A stretch of DNA of 5,652 nt, from positions 1 to 5,652 of the forward strand of contig JABIVN010000542.1 of assembly GCA_018667205.1 (NCBI GenBank). The letters are read 5' to 3'. A program made the translations under genes and the position numbers. The notes beneath the pieces are model-generated. The model saw nothing but the letters and a program-made list of their open reading frames with translations, was not told the origin of the DNA and searched no databases. Origin of the DNA: Gammaproteobacteria bacterium (GTDB taxonomy: Bacteria; Pseudomonadota; Gammaproteobacteria; Pseudomonadales; Azotimanducaceae). Shown one piece after another: positions 4,821 through 5,652 of this stretch; positions within the stretch are counted from its first letter, which is position 1; the number at the start of each line of letters is the position of its first letter.

Positions 4821-5652
4821 ATGAGCGCTATGGACTGGGAACATTCCACCATCAGTAAAGACTTCAACCCAGGTTTAACTGAGCCTGAAGCATCTGAGCA
4901 AAGTTATCACATCGTCATCTCGGACGGCGAAGTGCTTTGCGTTGACGGCCAGCACCCATGGCGCCCGCTTACCGGCAATGAATTTCAATGGTGCGGCCTG
5001 GATGCCGTTTCATCGCACTATCTTGGTGATCTTGGCGGCACCCCTATCTATGCAGTCGAAGTTGACCCTGATGCAGATGAACCCTCAGGTTACGGTTTCG
5101 AATCCTTGTGGTCATTCCTGACCAGCGTCGAACAACCTGTATTTTACCTGATCGGCAGAGCCAAGCAGGTCATCGAGTGGCATCAGCATCATCACTTTTG
5201 CGGCGCATGCGGGCAGGTAACTTCAACAACACCCCTGGATCGCTCAAGGAAATGTGAGTCCTGCAACATCGCCTTCTATCCCAGGTTGTCTCCATCCATC
5301 ATTGTCCTAATCAACAGGGGCGAAGAAATTCTTCTTGCCAAAAATGCTCACGCTCGCGGCAATTTCTACAGCACGCTGGCGGGTTTTGTAGAACCGGGAG
5401 AATCCATTGAAGAGACGGTCCATCGCGAAGTGTTCGAGGAAGTCGGGCTCAAGGTCAAGAACCTCAAGTACTATAACAGCCAATCATGGCCCTTCCCGAA
5501 TTCACTGATGCTTGGTTTTCACGCTGAATACGATAGTGGTGACCTGGTATTGCAGGAAGAAGAAATTGCAGATGCACAATGGTTCCATTACAACGATCTT
5601 CCGCACAAACCAGCGATGATGTCCATTTCTGGATGGTTAATAGATGACTTCA
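4821..5652 (+). CDS. nudC: NudC: NADH pyrophosphatase / NAD-RNA decapping Nudix hydrolase (3' end outside window)
   Basis: The frame is open from the ATG at 4821 to the window end, giving 277 residues with no stop. The N-terminal domain (1-120) is followed by a zinc ribbon, Cys127-x2-Cys130 and Cys145-x2-Cys148, then FYPRLSPSIIVLI typical of the family. The Nudix box is perfect: Gly188, Glu194, Arg202-Glu203, Glu206-Glu207, Gly209-Leu210. After it comes SQSWPFPNS (220-228), the NudC hallmark, normally SQPWPFP-x-S, which separates NudC from other Nudix enzymes. The enzyme cleaves NAD(H) to NMN(H) and AMP and removes NAD caps from RNA 5' ends, as a dimer with Mg2+/Mn2+ bound by the Nudix glutamates. 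E. coli NudC has 257 residues, so this one is longer, mainly before and within the N-terminal domain, and probably lacks only the last few residues. No Shine-Dalgarno precedes either ATG 4821 or ATG 4830; the first is chosen provisionally. It lies 63 bp after comF. Confidence 0.93.
   Translation, partial: MSAMDWEHSTISKDFNPGLTEPEASEQSYHIVISDGEVLCVDGQHPWRPLTGNEFQWCGLDAVSSHYLGDLGGTPIYAVEVDPDADEPSGYGFESLWSFLTSVEQPVFYLIGRAKQVIEWHQHHHFCGACGQVTSTTPLDRSRKCESCNIAFYPRLSPSIIVLINRGEEILLAKNAHARGNFYSTLAGFVEPGESIEETVHREVFEEVGLKVKNLKYYNSQSWPFPNSLMLGFHAEYDSGDLVLQEEEIADAQWFHYNDLPHKPAMMSISGWLIDDF

Overview
The window is a compact, single-strand (+) stretch of bacterial chromosome. It most resembles a gammaproteobacterium, possibly a marine or environmental one. 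That assignment is an inference from the outer-membrane TolC homologue, ComF and NudC, the moderate GC content and the tight gene packing; no rRNA or other taxonomic marker is present. No RNA genes, CRISPR arrays, insertion sequences, attachment sites or integrase genes were seen, and every gene points the same way.

Layout: (1) 1-246, the C-terminal end of an amidase-signature enzyme. (2) 247-373, a 127-bp gap with a possible promoter (TATAAT overlapping the amidase stop) and two small inverted repeats. (3) 374-1728, a TolC-family outer-membrane channel protein whose frame is broken by a one-base deficit at about 1265-1271. (4) 1740-2828, a membrane-anchored or periplasmic HtrA/Deg serine protease with one PDZ domain. 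(5) 2829-3218, a TerB-like protein starting directly after the protease stop. (6) 3215-3970, a lipoprotein overlapping terB by 4 bp (GTGA). It carries six His-containing tetrapeptides right after the lipidated Cys, a core with four cysteines, and a Glu-Ser/Glu-Pro tail. (7) 4047-4757, a ComF-family phosphoribosyltransferase-like protein with two Cys4 zinc motifs. (8) 4821-5652, NudC (NADH pyrophosphatase/NAD-RNA decapping), truncated by the window end.

The tolC, Deg-like protease, terB-like and lipoprotein genes are separated by 11 bp, 0 bp and -4 bp, so they look co-transcribed and partly translationally coupled. An envelope-associated role (efflux channel, periplasmic quality control, a possible metal or stress TerB protein, a His-rich lipoprotein) is a reasonable inference but is not shown. 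comF and nudC follow after short gaps and look like ordinary housekeeping genes; nothing ties them functionally to the upstream group. The most unusual items are the repeat-built lipoprotein, its association with the protease and TerB genes, and the broken tolC frame. No clear new defence or mobile system is visible.
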